Assembly (NCBI RefSeq): GCF_015207285.1
Contig: NZ_JADEXD010000021.1
Span: 1 to 51,996, forward strand
Direction: 5' to 3'
Origin: Tychonema sp. LEGE 07203
GTDB taxonomy: Bacteria > Cyanobacteriota > Cyanobacteriia > Cyanobacteriales > Microcoleaceae
DNA: 51,996 nucleotides
The position numbers and the translations under genes were made by a program. The notes under the pieces are model-generated. The model ran no database searches. It was not told the origin of the DNA and saw nothing but the letters and a program-made list of their open reading frames with translations. Shown piece after piece: positions 32,401 through 40,111 of this stretch (its first letter is position 1; every line of letters starts with the position of its first letter).

Positions 32401-35231
32401 TTTGTTGCAGTTTCTGCTGTTTGGTGAGTGTCGGTTGGTGCTAAAATATCCAAACCTCCTCCGTAGCTGGAATAGGCTGCCCGATAGTTGTTTTGGGATG
32501 CACCGACGGTGATGATGTTATCGAATTCTGTGGAGGCTTGTCCGAGGGCGGAGATGAGAGTTCCTTCATTGCCAGCGGCTGCTACAATCAGTATGTTATT
32601 GTCTTTTGCATATTTCAATGCTGCTGTTTCTTCTGCTGTCAAGAAGTGCCGTGTGGTTTGGGTGCCGTCGGGGTTGATTTGGGTTAAGTCGAAGCTGAGG
32701 TTGATGACGGCGTTGGGTTGAGAAGAAGCTTTGGCGGCGTCTGCAAATTCTATCAGGGATTGATGCCAGTTGCCGCTACCTGTTGCTCTTCCCAGCCAAA
32801 TTGCCGGAGCTTTTTTGGTGTTGTTTAGATTGTTAGATGTGCTGATTATTTCTAATATTGTGTCGCCGTGTTGGTTTCCTTGGTTTGCTTGGAGTAGGGG
32901 ATTGTTGTCGTTGTCTATTACGTCTTTTCCGAGTCTGATTTGGCTGTAGTCTATGTTGGGGTTTTTGGCGAGAAAGCCGGTGTCGATTATTCCGATTAAT
33001 GGTTGGTTTTCTGTGTCGGTGATTGTGTATTCGTTGCGGTTGGTTTCGGAGTCGGTGATGATATTTTCCGAGTTATCTGGCTGATTGTTTTCCTCGAATA
33101 GTATTGCGGGAGTAATTGTGATTTTTTCCGAGTCAAAATCGGGATTTACATATTCGTCGATGGTTGTTTGCGGCTGATTGTCGCTGTCGGCGGTGATATT
33201 TTCTGATTGTTGTGAGTAATGGTTTTCAGTGACGGCGATTTCGGGAATAATAGTTTGGGTGTCGGTAACTATGTATTCTGATGCGGATGGTTGATGATTT
33301 TGGCTTGATTCTGTTTCGGGAATATGAGGAATTGGTTGGGCGAGTATGCTGTTGAGATTTTCCCCGAGTAGGGAAATTTCATCGGGAGAAATTAGGGGGA
33401 AATTTTCAGCAGTTTCGCTGGCTGTTTCGGGGGTGTCGATAAGAGTTGGGGAGATGTTTTCAATTTCCCCAGTGAGAATGTCTGCGGATGCTGCGGGTAT
33501 TACTGATATTTCTGATTTTTCTGGTTGGATAAAGACGGTTGTTTCGATTTTGGCACCTGTGATGTCGTCGATTCCTGTCTCAACAGGATTTGTTGGGAAA
33601 TTGGGAATTTCTGAAACAGTCGGGTTTTGAGTTTCTGTGGCTGCGGAATTTTCGGTTTTTGTCTCAACAGGAGTTGTTGCGGAATTGGAAATTTCGGAAA
33701 CAGTCGGCTTTTTGTCTTTAACTGCGGGAGATTTTTCGGTTTTTGTCTCAACCGGATTTGGATCGTCCTTGGGAATTTCTGAAACAGTCGGATTTTTGGT
33801 TTCTGTTGCTGGAGAATTTTCTGGCTTTGTCTCAAATGGATTTTTCTCGGAGTTGGGAATTTCGGAAACAGTGGGATTTTTGGTTTCAACTACGGGAGAG
33901 TTTTCGGCTTTTGGATCGGCAGAATTTGTCGTGGAATTGGGAATTTCGGAAACAGTAGGATTTTTGGTTTCAACTACGGGAGAGTTTTCGGCTTTTGGAT
34001 CGGCAGAATTTGTCGTGGAATTGGGGATTTCGGAAACAGTGGGATTTTTGGCTTCAACTGCGGGAGATTTTTCGGTTTTTGGCTCGGCAGATTTTGGATC
34101 AGAATTGGAGATTTCGGAAACTTTCGGGTTTTTAGTTTCTGTCGCTGGGGAATTTTCGGATTTTATTTCAGCAGGATTTGGATCGTCCTTGGGAATTTCG
34201 GAAACTGTCAGGTTTTTGGTTTCGGTTACTGGAGATTTTTCTGGTTTTGGCTCGGCAGGAGTTGGATCGAAATTGGGATTTTCGGAAACCGTCGGATTTT
34301 TGGTTTCAACTACAGGAGATTTTTCTGGTTTTGGATCGGCAGAATTGGGAATTTCAGAAACAGTCCAGTTTTTGGTTTCTGTTGCTGGGGAATTTTTGGG
34401 TTTTGGATCAGAATTGGCGATTTCGGAAACAGTGGGATTTTTAGCTTCAACTGCGGGAGATTTTTCGGTTTTTGGATCAATTGGATTTGGATCGGAATTA
34501 GGGATTTCGGAAACTTTCGAGTTTTTGGTTTCTGTCGCTGGGGAATTTTCCGTTTTTGTTTCAGCAGTATTTGTCGCGCAACTGCAAATTTCGGAAACAG
34601 TCGAGTCTTTGGTTTCTACGGCAGGAGAATCTGCGTTTTTTTCTGCTAATTTAGCCTCGGTTTTGGATGTTGCCTCAGCTATCAATTCTTTCGAGTCTTT
34701 GGTTTCTACGGCAGGAGAATCTGCGTTTTTTTCTGCTAATTTAGACTCGGTTTTGGGTGTTGCCTCAGCTATCAATTCTTTGTCTTTCTCTGATGTAGGC
34801 AAATCAGATAGGTAATCGTCGCTAATTTTATCTATTTTGTCGGTTGGGAAAAGGCTGGAGTCGGAAGGAATGTTATCTTGAGTTGCTGGGCCGGCTGTAT
34901 CGCCTGTTATTGTGTCGGTTTGGGAGGTGGCTGTTTGCGGTTTTTCAGCGATGCTGTTGATTGTTTGTGTTGGATTTTTGTTGAGGATGAAGGCGTCTAT
35001 GTCTGCTTGTTGGGGAGGGTTTTCTGGGCTTTTATCGAGGATTTTGTTGTTCGATCGTAATACTTCGATGCTGGATTTTGTAGATATTTCGTTAGTTGCT
35101 AGGATATTTTTCGGGGCGGAGGGGGAAGAATGATTGCTGGTATAATTTGCAAATTGCAAGTCTTCTGCAATGTCTGGAATGATGGAATTATTAGCAGTTA
35201 GTTGGGGAGTAGATGCTTCGATTTGTAACAT
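29487..35231 (-). CDS. Giant subtilase with 28-residue repeats, Ser/Thr/Asn stalk and papain-like C-terminus
   Basis: A 1914-residue protein without an evident signal peptide. Layout: a disordered N-terminus (1-150); two 30-residue repeats (151-210); 13 copies of a repeat of about 28 residues with the core NPTVSEIPNS (211-552); an acidic linker; and an S8 subtilisin domain (about 740-990). The subtilisin residues are Asp750 (GIIDTG), His788 (NQHGDT), oxyanion Asn888 (AAGNEG) and Ser951 (QGTSIA). A Ser/Thr/Asn/Gly-rich, Tyr- and Trp-dotted stalk (about 1010-1640) follows, then a Pro-rich hinge and a helical segment (about 1680-1750). The C-terminal papain-like domain has Cys1780 (NCWEMIW), the PGQLVFF strand and His1865 (PGHVAIAL), an NlpC/P60-like pattern. 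An AAAGGA ribosome-binding site precedes the ATG. The layout suggests a surface or secreted protein whose protease processes itself or a target and whose tail is an amidase- or effector-like hydrolase. Both roles are inferred. Confidence 0.8.
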   Translation of the reverse strand: MLQIEASTPQLTANNSIIPDIAEDLQFANYTSNHSSPSAPKNILATNEISTKSSIEVLRSNNKILDKSPENPPQQADIDAFILNKNPTQTINSIAEKPQTATSQTDTITGDTAGPATQDNIPSDSSLFPTDKIDKISDDYLSDLPTSEKDKELIAEATPKTESKLAEKNADSPAVETKDSKELIAEATSKTEAKLAEKNADSPAVETKDSTVSEICSCATNTAETKTENSPATETKNSKVSEIPNSDPNPIDPKTEKSPAVEAKNPTVSEIANSDPKPKNSPATETKNWTVSEIPNSADPKPEKSPVVETKNPTVSENPNFDPTPAEPKPEKSPVTETKNLTVSEIPKDDPNPAEIKSENSPATETKNPKVSEISNSDPKSAEPKTEKSPAVEAKNPTVSEIPNSTTNSADPKAENSPVVETKNPTVSEIPNSTTNSADPKAENSPVVETKNPTVSEIPNSEKNPFETKPENSPATETKNPTVSEIPKDDPNPVETKTEKSPAVKDKKPTVSEISNSATTPVETKTENSAATETQNPTVSEIPNFPTNPVETGIDDITGAKIETTVFIQPEKSEISVIPAASADILTGEIENISPTLIDTPETASETAENFPLISPDEISLLGENLNSILAQPIPHIPETESSQNHQPSASEYIVTDTQTIIPEIAVTENHYSQQSENITADSDNQPQTTIDEYVNPDFDSEKITITPAILFEENNQPDNSENIITDSETNRNEYTITDTENQPLIGIIDTGFLAKNPNIDYSQIRLGKDVIDNDNNPLLQANQGNQHGDTILEIISTSNNLNNTKKAPAIWLGRATGSGNWHQSLIEFADAAKASSQPNAVINLSFDLTQINPDGTQTTRHFLTAEETAALKYAKDNNILIVAAAGNEGTLISALGQASTEFDNIITVGASQNNYRAAYSSYGGGLDILAPTDTHQTAETATNATKQGTSIAAAKVTNTISQMWAANPSLNYQQIKNILLNTAKDIDVPSWDERTGYGIIDTELAIATAAEIIPAIPVFAATKQLTKPLIDADATTNNSDNSTAPKPSERATATTAPGTPKTTTRSTGDSNVGTSSHTTDLAPYKTTSTSGSNGTTTTNSRILSSFSNTESTWDKSSVKTNSKGNSFDESTSDSTTNAATYTSKSFSQNSLEQKNQSQQNYSRVKYEGTRSDSSESAQKSRSYSNYTSPTKATNNSAESYRNSKSQSNSQYGTNLSIANGNRQDDWGSKSSNSSRHTNGNNISTSKSATQTAGNADWTNSSNGSSSNNTHTGEETTVTTSNSTNSNSSGFSKSSNNNDNYSVTNSTWDNTTVNGVAVNSNTRDVYSEGSTNNQSSYDDGKSKNHSYQDTYTVNQSEQTNSSQGSSYRQNNRHNNYSVRQGNDTQTYKHGPQTSSRITDSYSVTKSDGYSANSSGKITSKNNQESYSENFVQNESEYKIDAYTTTSTGDEETITTSRSTSNNDGTNNTSSSSSDTVRTRNGQTVTVYKDGRKDETETSGYERWFSDRNADNKGVISATSGSETWSSSYRRWDFKGGYSWSETISGTDSKTVTKGNVSTTSSSSWSWTRSGTVWDDGRNNWNESWSKSNSENGKWLPGESETARGSYDPKGTGTQTNNLPKAGEAPRLNKAPKDILELNKQPKHKPQPSKEFFEQPIADRPEPEKFSGDFFAGNPSPRKPTFKEQIQKLLNSGAIANYDKIVGLIIQNNSQEDLRSVVGDVGMRTLIVEKFRQRPEMATAIMAALLKGMQRWDNPPFNDFTIHFLRNTKNDNLPYNATMNCWEMIWYAAFLCNQITAERLRSVMDKVGYKRGGTFSAMPIMGYQDGLPFYPNRGVPGQPTRLPKPGQLVFFKGTQGQKFSEGNPGHVAIALNSKTLVSLWDKPNNNNTIQIIDVSKLEGYVQVGQSFDFWKDIIW
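33576..34601. repeat. 84-bp in-frame repeat array (13 units)
   Basis: Within the giant protease gene, 13 units encode variants of ETKNPTVSEIPNS followed by a P/E/K/S-rich segment. Most are exactly 28 codons apart; two units are shorter (23 and 24 codons between adjacent cores). Two adjacent units (cores at residues 398 and 426) have the same TVSEIPNSTTNSADPKAENS text, pointing to recent duplication. There are no unique spacers, so this is not a CRISPR array. Confidence 0.9.
34602..34781. repeat. Two 90-bp tandem units in the giant protease gene
   Basis: Residues 151-180 and 181-210 are near-identical 30-residue units beginning KELIAEAT and ending ADSPAVETKDS. They precede the 28-residue array and share its ETK ending. 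Confidence 0.88.
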
Positions 35232-35896
35232 GATTTAAGTCCTTTGCTTACAATAAAAGTGACCAAAAAATGCTGAATTTGAGGATGTTTATTTATGAAA
35301 TTTCGCAAGCAAAGCTAGTCCATGCCATGCTGGATTTTTGGGTTTTACCTTGCGCCCGCAATGTGTTATCTCGACAGGTGAAAACCCGCCAGCGAGGCTG
35401 ACAAAAATTTGATGCGATCGCAATAAGTTGGTTTTTTTATTGCTGTTGTTAACCGATCGATTTGAGAATATCGGTAATTTTTATCGATCGCAAGTGCTTT
35501 TTGCTATCTTGAAGTAAACTTCATCACAGCTTTAACTTACTTCCGTATTTGAAGCGTCACGTTACGAATTGTGGGGTTTTGACAACTTTGGACTGCCGAT
35601 CGCCAAACTAATTTAGCGATAGCTTGTATAAAAGATAACTTAACTTGTTCGCAAAAATACGAAAAAGCCGATCGCACATTCAAACATTTATAAACTAGGT
35701 TGTACACACAATATTGCGAGATCCCGTGTAAGGTGCGTCGCCATTTATAGTCTGCAAGTTTTATCCAATATCTGGCCGCGACGCCCCCCTACCAAACTGA
35801 TGACTTCGCCTAAGTGAAGCCCAATATATGCCAAAATACGGACGAAATGTGCTATCTGTAGAAAACACAACCAGCTTTGACAAATTTTAAAGTCCC
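35232..35896. promoter_or_regulatory. Divergent control region of the two giant genes
   Basis: The 665 bp between the divergent protease and SGNH-like genes contain no open frame of note. Both promoters should lie here. GAAGTAAACTTC (35510-35521) is a perfect 12-bp palindrome of operator-like form, but no matching regulator is known to me. Nothing else is identifiable. Confidence 0.4.
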
Positions 35897-38800
35897 ATGT
35901 TGAATGCGAACGGGAGCATATTGGCAGACAATCGATCGGCCGCGTCGCAGTGGGCGCAATCCGCTTTAGGGCTTCCCGAAGTGCAGGTACAAGCTCGTTT
36001 GCGCGGAAATCACCTGCATATTCTGTGCGAAGCAGCGCAGTGTCCGTCTCAGGAATTGGTGACGGCGAGATTTAAGGGCGCGATCGAACAAACTGATTTA
36101 ACGCGACTGTTGTTCGATCGAACTCAAATTTACCAGTTGTTTCTGTGCGGCCGCAAACTCGGTTCCAGACAAAATGATTGGACAGTCCGGCTCGATTGCA
36201 GCAGTATCAAAGAGCGACAGCAGCAACAGCAACAGCAACAGCAACCAAAAGTTTCCCAAGTACCGCCGGCGAGCGCACCCGACGGCGCACCGCCAGCAAA
36301 TCGTAAAAAAGGCGGATTCTTCGGCAAATTCAAAAACGAAAACCACCAACTCAAACAGAAAGCCGCACCGATAGAAATCCCGGCCCAACCGCCACAGGTG
36401 CGGGAAGAACTCGATTTTGACGCCGAAAGTCTCCCCATCGCCTCCCGCATTCAATACCCAGAAGTTTCAAAAACTTCTGGGTTGACGATCGACACAACGG
36501 CCGCGCGGGAAGCTTTCAGTCCCCCTGTTTCTTTGCAGCATCCGGCAACATCCTCGCGAAGGCAGGGAAGCCGAGGCGGGGTAGCTGTGATTCAATCCCC
36601 CGAAACCGATGGCGGAGACAGCGGTGGCGGTGGTACGTTGACGGTTTCGCCGGAAACTTTGGCGCGGCTGGGGCATCCAGATGCGATCGCCAGCTATCTC
36701 AGCGAAATCCTCGGGCCGATGGGAGTTTCGGTGAAAGTCAGCATTCGCGAAAAAGAACTAAAAATCAGCAGGGTTTCCCTGCACTCGAATCCACAGGAAA
36801 ATCTCAAGTCCAAGGAGCGCCGGCTGCTGGTGCTGTGCGAGTCAGCCTACAGCCCAGACCCCTCCTTGTTAGCAGAACCGATCGCCAGCAGGCTGCGGAA
36901 ACTGAAATTAGAAGATTTCGTCGAAGCAGTAATCGGCAGCCAAGTCAGCGGCGAAGCGAAGCCGGACTGGTTGCTGCGGGTGGATTTGACACCGCCGGAC
37001 ACAATTCTTAAGGAATGGGCCCGCTGGGGAGACGTGCAGTCGATCGCGAAACTGCTAAACCAACACTTGGCGGCATCGAGAGTCGAAGTGCGGGCAACCC
37101 TCAAAGAAGCAACCCTCCACCTGTTGTGCAGTAAAACTGCCAAAAAAGGACAAAAACCCAAACGGCAAGAATACCCAGACAAGCACCAAACCACCGAGGC
37201 GATCGCCCCTTTGCTAGCATCCTTCGCGCCCCAAGGCATCAGCGCAGCTACCATCTACGGCGTAGAACCAGCCAGCACCCCCCAGGCCGAACCCGAGTCG
37301 CCTGCGTGGATTGAATGGGTGGACTTGCCTGCAGCCCACCACCCCGACTTAGCGGCGAGCCCCAGAATATTGGCAGCCGAAGGCGACCAATTAGCCTTGA
37401 CTTTTTTGCTCAACAGGTTTCTCAATCCCAATCTCAACCGCAAGCTCGAAACCGGAGGGATTCGGGCTGTGGCACTGCACAAAGCCAACGTGCTGCACGT
37501 GATGACTGAAGCTCTGACTTGCCCTTCTCAGTCTAAGGTAGGGCCGCCGGTGGTTAAATTCTTGCGGCAGTTACAAATTCCGGGAGTGGCACGGGTGCGA
37601 GTCTACGGGCGCCGCGCCGGCCAGAAACTGCCCCTGTGGCGCTACGGAATCGACCTGGCAACGGCGGTTGACGGAGAATCAGCGCAGGCCCAAGCACCGG
37701 TTCCCTCACAACTGGCTGTCTTGGAAAAGGAACCCGTGCCGGAGTTTGCCGCGGCGGAGGATCGGAGTCTTTCGGGTTTGGGCGAGCATTTGGTGTTTGA
37801 TGCTCCGGCTGCTGATTCCAAGCGGCTCTTCAAAATCGCGCTTCCGGGATACAAGCTGGGCGAGCAGCTTGTTCAAGCTGCGGTGCAACCGCTTGTTGCT
37901 TCGGGTTTGTTTGTTCCCAATGACGGTTTGTCAAATTCGGAGGCAGCGCGGGGGGGCGTGAGAGCCGATCGCGCGGCCCGAATGGCCGTGATTTGGGCGA
38001 TCGCCGGTTGTCTGCTAACTTTCAATACCGATTGGTTGCTGGGTATGTTTCTGCAATCTGCGACGGTTAGTCAAGCTCCTAGCGCCTCGGAAGTTTGCAG
38101 CGGTCAAAATTGTCAAAATTCATCCCCCAAGCCTTTGAGCGACGCTCAAGCCCCACTGGCGAGTTCGGAGTCCCCCAACCCGGATAGCCCTCCTGTGGAG
38201 GTAAATTTGCCTCAAATTCCATTGGAGCCATCGCCGTCGGCCGATCGCGAACAGGCTTTCAACGGTTCTGGGTTTACAAAACCCGGAAATAATAGCGTTC
38301 CCGTAGCTGATGTTTCTGATGTTCCGGTGTTCCCGACTTTGAGGAGCGAGCAGCTTGACGAACAAATAGCGCGCTATCAAGAGTACATCCGCCTGCACAA
38401 CAAACCGCCGGATATCTTAATTGTCGGAAGTTCGAGGGCTCTGCGGGGCATCGATCCGGCGGTTTTGGAAACTGCTTTGGCCGCTGGAGGTTATCCGGGG
38501 CTGAAGGCTTACAATTTTGGAGTGAACGGGGCTACCCTGCAGGTTGTAGATTCGATCGTCCGTCGGATTTTGCCGCCGCAACAATTGCCGAAATTGATTG
38601 TGTTGGCCGACGGGGCGAGGGCTCTCAACAGCGGGCGGCCTGATTTGACTTTTAGTGCGATCGCTTCTTCCGAAGGTTACAGACAATTGTCTCGGGGCAG
38701 TTTTCTTGTCCGCACCACTCAATTAGAATCTCCAACATCAAAAGAAACCGCCAACAATCCGGTGGCGACGGCGGGTGAATTGTGGCACAATTTGGAACAA

Positions 38801-39430
38801 AGTCAAGCTCGGGTTCAGCAACTGTTGAATCAAAAGTTGGTAGAGAGTTCTGCAACTTACAAAAAGCGCGATCGGCTCAAGGAGTTTTTGCGATCGATCG
38901 CCAATCCCTCGGCCCCTGTTGCGATCGCCAACCCCCAAACCGGAGACAAACAAACAACCGAAAACCCCCAGCCTGCTGTTGCGGGTAAAGCACCGAGCAA
39001 TTTTCAACCAAACGGCTTTTTGCCGGTGGACATACGCTTCAATCCCGATACTTACTTTCAAAAGCACCCGAAAGTATCTGGCTATTACGACTCCGACTAT
39101 CAAGATTTTAAACTGTCAGGCGAACAAACTGTAGCACTCAAAAACCTGATCGAATTTAGTAAAGTTCGCAACATCAATCTCGTGTTTGTGAATATGCCCC
39201 TAACGGTCGATTATTTAGACCCAGTGCGGGCTGGTTACGAACAAGAATTTCGGGAATATATGCAACAATTAGCAGCTCAAAGCGGCCTAATTTTCCGAGA
39301 TAAGAGTTTATTGTGGCCCCAGGCGCGGGAATCTTTTTCCGACCCCAGCCACCTCAACCGTTACGGTGCTGTTGCAGTTTCTAAACGGTTGGCTCAAGAT
39401 CCGATGATTCCCTGGCCGGCAAAGAGATAG
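35897..39430 (+). CDS. Four-module, membrane-anchored SGNH-hydrolase-like protein (DUF1574-like)
   Basis: A 1177-residue protein. The N-terminal part repeats one module of about 100 residues four times (roughly 20-100, 261-363, 380-476 and 499-586). Each has a helix, a strand pair ending in L-x-(V/I/L)-(L/M)-CE/TEA, and a W-x-x-x-(V/I)DL end. Between modules 1 and 2 are a run of nine Gln (108-116) and a Pro/Gly-rich linker. A single transmembrane helix (about 696-718) leads to a Pro/Ser-rich linker and a C-terminal hydrolase-like domain (about 835-1165). That domain has block I ILIVGSSRALRGIDP (likely nucleophile Ser846), NFGVNGAT, and DPSHLNRYGA with Asp1149 and His1152. This matches the SGNH fold of DltD/AlgX-type acyl-transfer proteins and the cyanobacterial DUF1574 group. 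The modules should be cytoplasmic and the SGNH domain outside, which suggests modification of exported polysaccharide or cell wall; this is inferred. Confidence 0.72.
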   Translation: MLNANGSILADNRSAASQWAQSALGLPEVQVQARLRGNHLHILCEAAQCPSQELVTARFKGAIEQTDLTRLLFDRTQIYQLFLCGRKLGSRQNDWTVRLDCSSIKERQQQQQQQQQPKVSQVPPASAPDGAPPANRKKGGFFGKFKNENHQLKQKAAPIEIPAQPPQVREELDFDAESLPIASRIQYPEVSKTSGLTIDTTAAREAFSPPVSLQHPATSSRRQGSRGGVAVIQSPETDGGDSGGGGTLTVSPETLARLGHPDAIASYLSEILGPMGVSVKVSIREKELKISRVSLHSNPQENLKSKERRLLVLCESAYSPDPSLLAEPIASRLRKLKLEDFVEAVIGSQVSGEAKPDWLLRVDLTPPDTILKEWARWGDVQSIAKLLNQHLAASRVEVRATLKEATLHLLCSKTAKKGQKPKRQEYPDKHQTTEAIAPLLASFAPQGISAATIYGVEPASTPQAEPESPAWIEWVDLPAAHHPDLAASPRILAAEGDQLALTFLLNRFLNPNLNRKLETGGIRAVALHKANVLHVMTEALTCPSQSKVGPPVVKFLRQLQIPGVARVRVYGRRAGQKLPLWRYGIDLATAVDGESAQAQAPVPSQLAVLEKEPVPEFAAAEDRSLSGLGEHLVFDAPAADSKRLFKIALPGYKLGEQLVQAAVQPLVASGLFVPNDGLSNSEAARGGVRADRAARMAVIWAIAGCLLTFNTDWLLGMFLQSATVSQAPSASEVCSGQNCQNSSPKPLSDAQAPLASSESPNPDSPPVEVNLPQIPLEPSPSADREQAFNGSGFTKPGNNSVPVADVSDVPVFPTLRSEQLDEQIARYQEYIRLHNKPPDILIVGSSRALRGIDPAVLETALAAGGYPGLKAYNFGVNGATLQVVDSIVRRILPPQQLPKLIVLADGARALNSGRPDLTFSAIASSEGYRQLSRGSFLVRTTQLESPTSKETANNPVATAGELWHNLEQSQARVQQLLNQKLVESSATYKKRDRLKEFLRSIANPSAPVAIANPQTGDKQTTENPQPAVAGKAPSNFQPNGFLPVDIRFNPDTYFQKHPKVSGYYDSDYQDFKLSGEQTVALKNLIEFSKVRNINLVFVNMPLTVDYLDPVRAGYEQEFREYMQQLAAQSGLIFRDKSLLWPQARESFSDPSHLNRYGAVAVSKRLAQDPMIPWPAKR

Positions 39431-39599
39431 TTTTGAGTTTTGAGTTATTTTAGAAGTTAGCTCGTCTCCGCTGTCGCTACCGCACTCAACTTAGTTCGAT
39501 CGACAGCAACGTGAGTTTTCCTCAAAACCAGAGGACTTGCACTCCTCTCGATGGAACCTCTGGATTGCGGGTAATTTAGGAGCGAAAACTTAATAACTT

Positions 39600-39713
39600 G
39601 GCGTTGCTGAATACAAATATGAATTCAAGATTTCCCAATTGCTATAAGCCAAGTATGGTGAGCTTTGTAACATCAAGCAAAAAGTTGATTCATACGCCAG
39701 AATCAGCAACGCC
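39600..39713. mobile_element. MITE-like element, family A, copy 1
   Basis: A 114-bp element with perfect 11-bp ends GGCGTTGCTGA / TCAGCAACGCC, extended imperfectly to about 30 bp. It is non-coding and differs from copy 2 (39871-39984) at one base. The ends resemble those of cyanobacterial transposase-mobilised elements, but the parental transposase is not in this window. Confidence 0.8.
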
Positions 39714-39720
39714 TTTTTTT

Positions 39721-39848
39721 ACCGCAGAGGGCGCAGAGAGCGCAGAGAGAAGAGGGAAGAGAGGTATTATGGTAATGTCAAATCCAGTACAATCAGCACG
39801 ATCGAATTTCTCTCCCCTTTCTCTGATTCCTCTGCGTTCTCTGCGGTT
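39721..39848. repeat. CCGCAGAG inverted-repeat element (family B)
   Basis: ACCGCAGAGGGCGCAGAG at the left and CTCTGCGTTCTCTGCGGT at the right form an imperfect inverted repeat bracketing about 90 bp. Related CTCTGCG(G) segments occur near 10580 and inside the insertion at 51850-51959. Here the element lies exactly between two family A copies. Confidence 0.7.
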
Positions 39849-39870
39849 AGATCTTTTAGATATTAAATCT

Positions 39871-39984
39871 GGCGTTGCTGAATACAAATATGAATTCAAG
39901 ATTTCCCAATTGCTATAAGCCAAGTATGGTGAGCTTGGTAACATCAAGCAAAAAGTTGATTCATACGCCAGAATCAGCAACGCC
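39871..39984. mobile_element. MITE-like element, family A, copy 2
   Basis: The same 114-bp element as at 39600-39713, in the same orientation, ending TCAGCAACGCC. The two copies flank the family B element, giving an A-B-A arrangement in the 681-bp gap before the metalloprotease gene. No gene is seen in the gap. Confidence 0.8.
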
Positions 39985-40026
39985 CAACAGCCAACAGTCA
40001 AAAGTCAACAGTCAACAGTCAACAAT
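39985..40026. repeat. CAACAGT heptamer tandem repeat
   Basis: Six heptamers, variants of CAACAGT, begin at the base after MITE A copy 2 and end about 85 bp before the metalloprotease ATG. Confidence 0.85.
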
Positions 40027-40111
40027 CATGTCGCTCGTGTAACTGGAATCGATATAACTCACGCTCCGCGACAATCTCAAAACTATCCTTTCCTGCAGCG
40101 GAATACTCAAC

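Noticed and set aside
33576-34601. Periodic direct repeats that might suggest a CRISPR array
   Set aside because: Units are contiguous, in frame and degenerate, with no unique spacers and no cas genes nearby.
33637-34815. 392-codon open frame on the + strand
   Set aside because: It is antisense to the 28-residue repeat array of the giant protease gene. It stays open only because the 84-bp repeats recur in phase, and its Phe/Gly/Ser composition mirrors the opposite strand.
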